From NCBI GenBank assembly GCA_027596075.1, contig JADGJC010000071.1, positions 1 through 64,000 of the forward strand: a stretch of DNA of 64,000 bases. The letters are read 5' to 3'. This document shows, one piece after another, positions 57,686 through 64,000 of this stretch (positions within the stretch are counted from its first letter, which is position 1; every line of letters starts with the position of its first letter). The position numbers and the translations under genes are program-made. The notes under the pieces are model-generated. The model was not told the origin of the DNA, ran no database searches, and saw nothing but the letters and a program-made list of their open reading frames with translations. The DNA comes from Rhizophlyctis rosea. Its lineage: Eukaryota > Chytridiomycota > Chytridiomycetes > Rhizophlyctidales > Rhizophlyctidaceae.

Positions 57686-57763
57686 CCCACCAACACCTCG
57701 TATACTCCCTTCATTGAACCCTCTTCGACTCGCCACTGGCCCCCCACACCGTACTTTGCCGAA

Positions 57764-59941
<2,178 letters not shown>

Positions 59942-62191
59942 TTGTGTATGGTTGGGGGTTGGTGCGGGTGAATTGAGTTGTAAATATATGAATTTTTGAG
60001 TTGGGTATAGGCATGTGTGGGATGTTTCAGTGTATTTGAGTGCGTCAGTTTGATTGGCAGGCGGGATTGATTGGTTGGAGTGTTCCTTGTGCGGTCGGGC
60101 ACCAAGGAATTTTCTGTGCATGTACTTCCGGGAACAGTCTCTCTTTTTTTGCGTTTTTTTCGGTGTGGGTCTTCTGTTTTTGTGGTGGTGGACGAGATGT
60201 AATGGATGGAGTATTGATCGGAGCGCATCAACATTTTGTTCAGAGACGGTTGAATCCTCCATGTTTCTCTGCGCTTCTGCTGTGAAGTCATGGTCTTTGA
60301 TGTTTTTTTTTTAAAGTGAGCGGGTGTAGTCTTAAACTCCCATTTTTTCATCATTGTGTTCTTGCATTCATTCTTGGGACGACTGATTCGACACAATCCA
60401 CAAGATTTGGTATCGACGGCAAGCAATTACCTCGTTGCCGGCTTCATATTACTTCAGAACCATTTGACTCTGTTCCTTTTTGTTACAGGCTGTCGACAAT
60501 TCCTGAGTCATTATTTGTTCTGAGTTTGTGGAGTGTGGCCGTTCCTGTATTCAGTGGGGTGAGCATGAGTTTCGATTGTGCAAAAATCGGCAGTGCGATA
60601 ACCCTTGACTTTGGAAGAGTTGGATGCGCTCATTCCCGCCTCACACGGGCAGCTTTGTTTGCCGTGTTGTCCTATGAGCAACACGTTTGGGATTGATAGT
60701 CGACTGTTTTGGATAACGAAGCTTCGTTTTTGAGAATTGACCAAGCCCGCTCATTTTTTTTTTTTTTTCTGGCTCTGCCTTATACTATTGGGAGATAGTG
60801 TTCAGCCATTTGTTTCGCAGTCACCAGCGGTACCTGAGGAAGCGGGCTTGGCGTTGAACGCGTTGTCATCAACAGATATCCATCAACGTTACTCCGCGCG
60901 CGCCAGAGTAGCGTCAGAATGGCTGAGAACTTCTTGTTTCTTCGGGCGTATGATTCGGCGAATTTGCTTGGGATGAGGTTGGAGTACCTTGCGTGTGTTT
61001 GGAACCAAGGGTTCCGTTTGATTGTAAATAAGTTAAATAGGTTTTACACTATCTTTTTTGTGTATCTCTTTTACATAGTCATTTTACTTGTGCGTTCTAA
61101 GGATGCCGAACATGCTTACATGTGCGACTTGTGTAATTTTCGTTGCTGGGGTGAGACGTCCTTTCTTTGTACGGTGTAATACGGCCATGTAGCAACATAG
61201 ACGAGTTATACGCAAAAAGTCGGAGCGAGGTCCACTTCGAGTAGCGGCGGCGATTATACATCACCGTTGTCTCAAACCCCATTTGAGCAAGTCTAGTCAA
61301 TGGGCATGGAGGATAAATCAAGAGATACCAAAGCGTCGATGTTGAGTATGTTGGGCAAATGGGGTTGTCCACAAGTCGACAGAAAAACGACATCATGAAG
61401 TTGGAAAGGTTCAGGAGAGGGGGCGGAAACCAGCCGAATTCCCAGGCGTTTGAATTCGCATGCTTGATCTCCAATCCGCTCAGCAAATGGGTGGGCATCC
61501 ATATCCACCAGAGGCTGTTTCACACCTGCCAAGTGCCAACATGCGAGTCGCAAGAAGCAGATTACGCCGACCAATGTAGTAGCAAGGTGGGTGGAACTAC
61601 CGCCCCCGTCAATACCAGATTCTCGAAGGTCTCTACATTCGCAAATTAAGAAAATCACAAAAGCAAAACCTACACGGCGATGTATGATGATCAGGTATTG
61701 CAGTCAACTAGACATGCAAAAAGTATGATACGCGCCAACTTTGATTTTGCTGCCATCAACTGCACCACATGAGGCCAACCAGGATCTGGATGAGGTGAAG
61801 ACTTTGTGAGCCCATTTCCGTCTTGGTTTTGGGTGCGCAGTATCATCCTGATGCACCCGGCAATGTCTCTCGACAATGTCGTCATATATATATCGATATC
61901 ATATGTTCGACCCGTTTGTCCTTCCGGCACGTGCGTTGCGACAGTCAGCTGCCAAATTCCGCTTCCTGCTTCCATTTGGGCACCTCACCAACTTTTATGT
62001 TACGTAGGGCTACATCTTCATGATACAAAGGCTTGGCGCAAAGATTACGAGTCGGCTTCGCCTTCATGTCACGAGCAGCCGCCTCATCCCTCAAGTTTCT
62101 TGAGAAACACTTCTGCCGTCCTTCCTTCCGCGCCGGTACCCAATTTAAATCTTGCACGGCAAGAGGCGGAACTAGAACAAGCGCGCCATTA
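59942..62191. other. intergenic stretch, no gene seen
   Basis: About 2.2 kb between the ends of two convergent genes. Open frames are short and motif-free; there is a 14-base T-run near 60757. The first 100 bp are the 3' region of DAHP synthase. Confidence 0.45.
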
Positions 62192-64000
62192 CTATCCCCT
62201 TGTGCGCCGGAGTGCCTCAAGAGCTGCCGACGTCTCTTGAGTGTATGGATGTTCCTCCCCGAGCACCCGCTTCATCCCCTCCAAACAATCCACATACATC
62301 CGCTCCGCCATGTCCCAATTCCCCTGCATCTCATGTAACATCCCCAAACTGCCTATCACAGCAAGTGTATCCGGATGATCGTCGCCGCTCACTTGCTTCC
62401 GAACCCGCACAACTTCAACCCATAAAGTCTCTGCCTCCGTGTATCTGCCCTGTCGGCAATATAATCTAGCCAGATCTCCCTTTGCCGCCAACGTATGCCC
62501 ATGTTCCTCCCCCAGCACCCGCCTCAACCGTCTCAATGAATCTACATACAGCTCCTTTGCCTTGTGGTATTTGCCCTGTAATTCATATCCTACGCTCAGA
62601 TTATTGACGGCGGCAAGCGTGTCGGGATGATCCTTCCCTTTGACCCGTGTGGACGTCTCAACACAACTCAAGTATTGTTGTTCAGCTTCTTCAAACCTCC
62701 CTTGCTTCAGTAGTACCCGTCCCAAAATGTCCAATACAACGATGGTGTCGGGATGATCCTCCCCGAGGATCCGTCTCATTCTTACCAAGCCATCCCGGGC
62801 CAGCATTTCGGCTGCCTCCCATCGTCCCATTTTGTTGTAAACCTGAGCCAAGTTTACCCTGAACGACAATGCGGTATGCGGATTGTTGGGCTTGGACCAT
62901 TTCAAACCTTCCAACAGAATCAACTCCGCCTTTTCATATTTGCCCTGATGAATATAGACCATTCCCAAATTGCCCATCAGTCTGAGGAGTGCTTCACAAT
63001 CCTTCGGCAGTGTCCGCCTACTTCTCTCCAAAGCTTTCAATAGGAGGGGTTCCGCCAGATCGTGGTCTCCTCGATCGACATACACTTCCGCAAGCCTGGA
63101 GTGCCATCGAGCATGTTCTAGCTCATCGCCGCTTTCCAGTGCCATTGAGAGATGGTTTTGGAGGGTTTGAGTCATCCAATCTGCAAGGAGGGAGATGATC
63201 ATGCGGTCCAGCGCGTCAAACCCAATTGTTTCACGGATGGCGTTACGGATGGCGGACAGATCGTTCCCTTGGCTCGCCTGACTATTTTCCGATTTAAGGG
63301 ATGAGAGGGAACTGAGGAATGGTCCTTGATCATCTTTGATGGACTCGCGAAAGGCACCCATTTGATTGGGCGGAATGGTGATCTGGAAGTTGGACTCCGT
63401 CTTCGCACACGCAAACAATTCGAATACACACCACGCTCGCGTTAAGGTTAAAGGCTTATTCCAGGGGATAAGGACCATGAGCACGTTTCCCATCTTCGAA
63501 ATGGCATTGGTGAATGTAGTCTGTAACCAGTCGGCGGCAATGACGTCACGAAGGTGTTGATCCAGCGAGAACAGGTCGAACCACACGAAGACGTCTGTGG
63601 TTTGATTTTTATCATAGAAAAACGTGGTGATGGCATCCACGACATCAAGGAAGATGTATTGCCAGCAATGACTGATGAACCAGGTTGCTTGGGCGACGAC
63701 GGGCGAGGACAAGTTGGAGGAGGTTTGCAAGGATCTTGGCTGGGAAGAGGCAAACGCGACGGTGGGGACGGGTGAAGACGGAGCGATGGAAAGGGAGGAA
63801 AAGGAGGGGATGGGAACGGACGAGGAGGAAGGTTCGCAAAGGGAGGAGGGGGAGTTGGGGATGACGGAGGAGGAGGTGTGGGTAATGGGCGTGGACGAGG
63901 AAGAGGACGCGCCCAGGGAGGTGAAGGACGAAGGAGGAACGGATGAAGCGTTAGGAATGGACGAATATGAGGAGGCGGATGCGGGCACGGTGGAGGGAGG
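62192..64000 (-). CDS. TIR-like domain plus kinesin-light-chain-type TPR protein, 5' end beyond window
   Basis: A single open frame of about 600 codons still open at the window edge, so the start is not seen. Counting from the GTG-coded residue at 63988, the first 95 residues are Ser/Pro-rich and probably disordered. A compact domain follows: TWFISHCWQYIFLDVVDAIT, then DVFVWFDLFSLDQH, then WLQTTFTNAISKMGNVLMVL and RAWCVFELF. This S-H-x-W...W-x-D pattern is TIR-like and recurs in many TPR proteins of zoosporic fungi, algae and protists. From about residue 290 there are seven to eight TPR units of 42 residues with the GEDHPDTL / GxLGxxxxxQGxxxxAE wording of kinesin light chain and nephrocystin-3 repeats. 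No NB-ARC or other NTPase motor is seen between. A signalling or innate-recognition role is inference; whether the domain has NAD-cleaving activity cannot be told. Confidence 0.8.
   Translation of the reverse strand, partial: PPSTVPASASSYSSIPNASSVPPSSFTSLGASSSSSTPITHTSSSVIPNSPSSLCEPSSSSVPIPSFSSLSIAPSSPVPTVAFASSQPRSLQTSSNLSSPVVAQATWFISHCWQYIFLDVVDAITTFFYDKNQTTDVFVWFDLFSLDQHLRDVIAADWLQTTFTNAISKMGNVLMVLIPWNKPLTLTRAWCVFELFACAKTESNFQITIPPNQMGAFRESIKDDQGPFLSSLSSLKSENSQASQGNDLSAIRNAIRETIGFDALDRMIISLLADWMTQTLQNHLSMALESGDELEHARWHSRLAEVYVDRGDHDLAEPLLLKALERSRRTLPKDCEALLRLMGNLGMVYIHQGKYEKAELILLEGLKWSKPNNPHTALSFRVNLAQVYNKMGRWEAAEMLARDGLVRMRRILGEDHPDTIVVLDILGRVLLKQGRFEEAEQQYLSCVETSTRVKGKDHPDTLAAVNNLSVGYELQGKYHKAKELYVDSLRRLRRVLGEEHGHTLAAKGDLARLYCRQGRYTEAETLWVEVVRVRKQVSGDDHPDTLAVIGSLGMLHEMQGNWDMAERMYVDCLEGMKRVLGEEHPYTQETSAALEALRRTRG

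Larger units (their letters stand above)
57154..57763. other. intergenic / promoter region of DAHP synthase
   Basis: About 600 bp with no gene; it carries two Gcn4-type sites and a TATA box, annotated separately. Confidence 0.5.

Overview
This window looks like nuclear DNA of a fungus, most likely an early-diverging zoosporic (chytrid-like) lineage. The reasons are: spliceosomal introns with GT-AG ends and phase-consistent exons, a canonical U6 snRNA, a fungal-type kish (KSH1) gene, a proteinase-K-type subtilase, an Aro3/Aro4-type DAHP synthase, an ankyrin gene of fungal style, a TPR protein of a type common in zoosporic fungi and protists, and a remnant of a large DNA virus (NCLDV-type). The phylum assignment is inference; the fungal call is fairly safe.

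Layout. 0.1-3.3 kb (minus strand) is a closely packed, partly broken block carrying the amino-terminal part of an NCLDV-like family B DNA polymerase plus unrecognised ORFs and a perfect 34-bp hairpin: an endogenous viral remnant. 3.3-14.2 kb is gene-poor, with degenerate repeats, a 417-bp terminal-inverted-repeat element and a palindrome cluster. 14.3-16.4 kb holds a secreted subtilase whose two long introns are chains of tiny hairpins. 16.4-23.3 kb is empty of recognisable genes. 23.3-24.6 kb (minus) is a secreted GH93/sialidase-fold protein, and 26.2-27.1 kb (minus) a secreted beta-trefoil lectin-like protein. 27.1-37.4 kb is again gene-poor except for a U6 snRNA gene at 31.3 kb. 37.4-39.5 kb (minus) is an ankyrin gene with an in-frame TAG, divergent from a YecM-family gene at 39.9 kb. 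40.4-46.4 kb is repeat-rich, with a 286-bp MITE-like element. From 46.4 kb the window becomes gene-dense: KSH1 (minus), pyrroline-5-carboxylate reductase, a pseudogene copy of that gene's last exon, a small four-exon gene of unknown function, a large F-box/FG-repeat gene, DAHP synthase, and at the right edge a TIR-like/TPR protein (minus, 5' end cut off).

Functionally the genes are unrelated housekeeping, secretory and signalling genes, not an operon or cluster. Two are amino-acid biosynthesis enzymes (proline; shikimate entry). The DAHP synthase has two perfect Gcn4/Cpc1-type sites upstream, which would fit general amino-acid control. Three secreted proteins (protease, GH93-like, lectin-like) fit a saprotrophic or parasitic osmotroph.

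The most unusual signal is the intronic hairpin system. Two unrelated genes (subtilase, DAHP synthase) carry the same ordered modules of 5-7 bp stems closed mostly by GAA, GGA or AAA triloops, many with the core GCGAAGC, a sequence known to form an exceptionally stable DNA mini-hairpin. They occupy the long introns only and are strongly strand-biased. Other long introns (P5C reductase intron 2, DAHP synthase intron 2) are instead filled with G-rich tracts on the sense strand.
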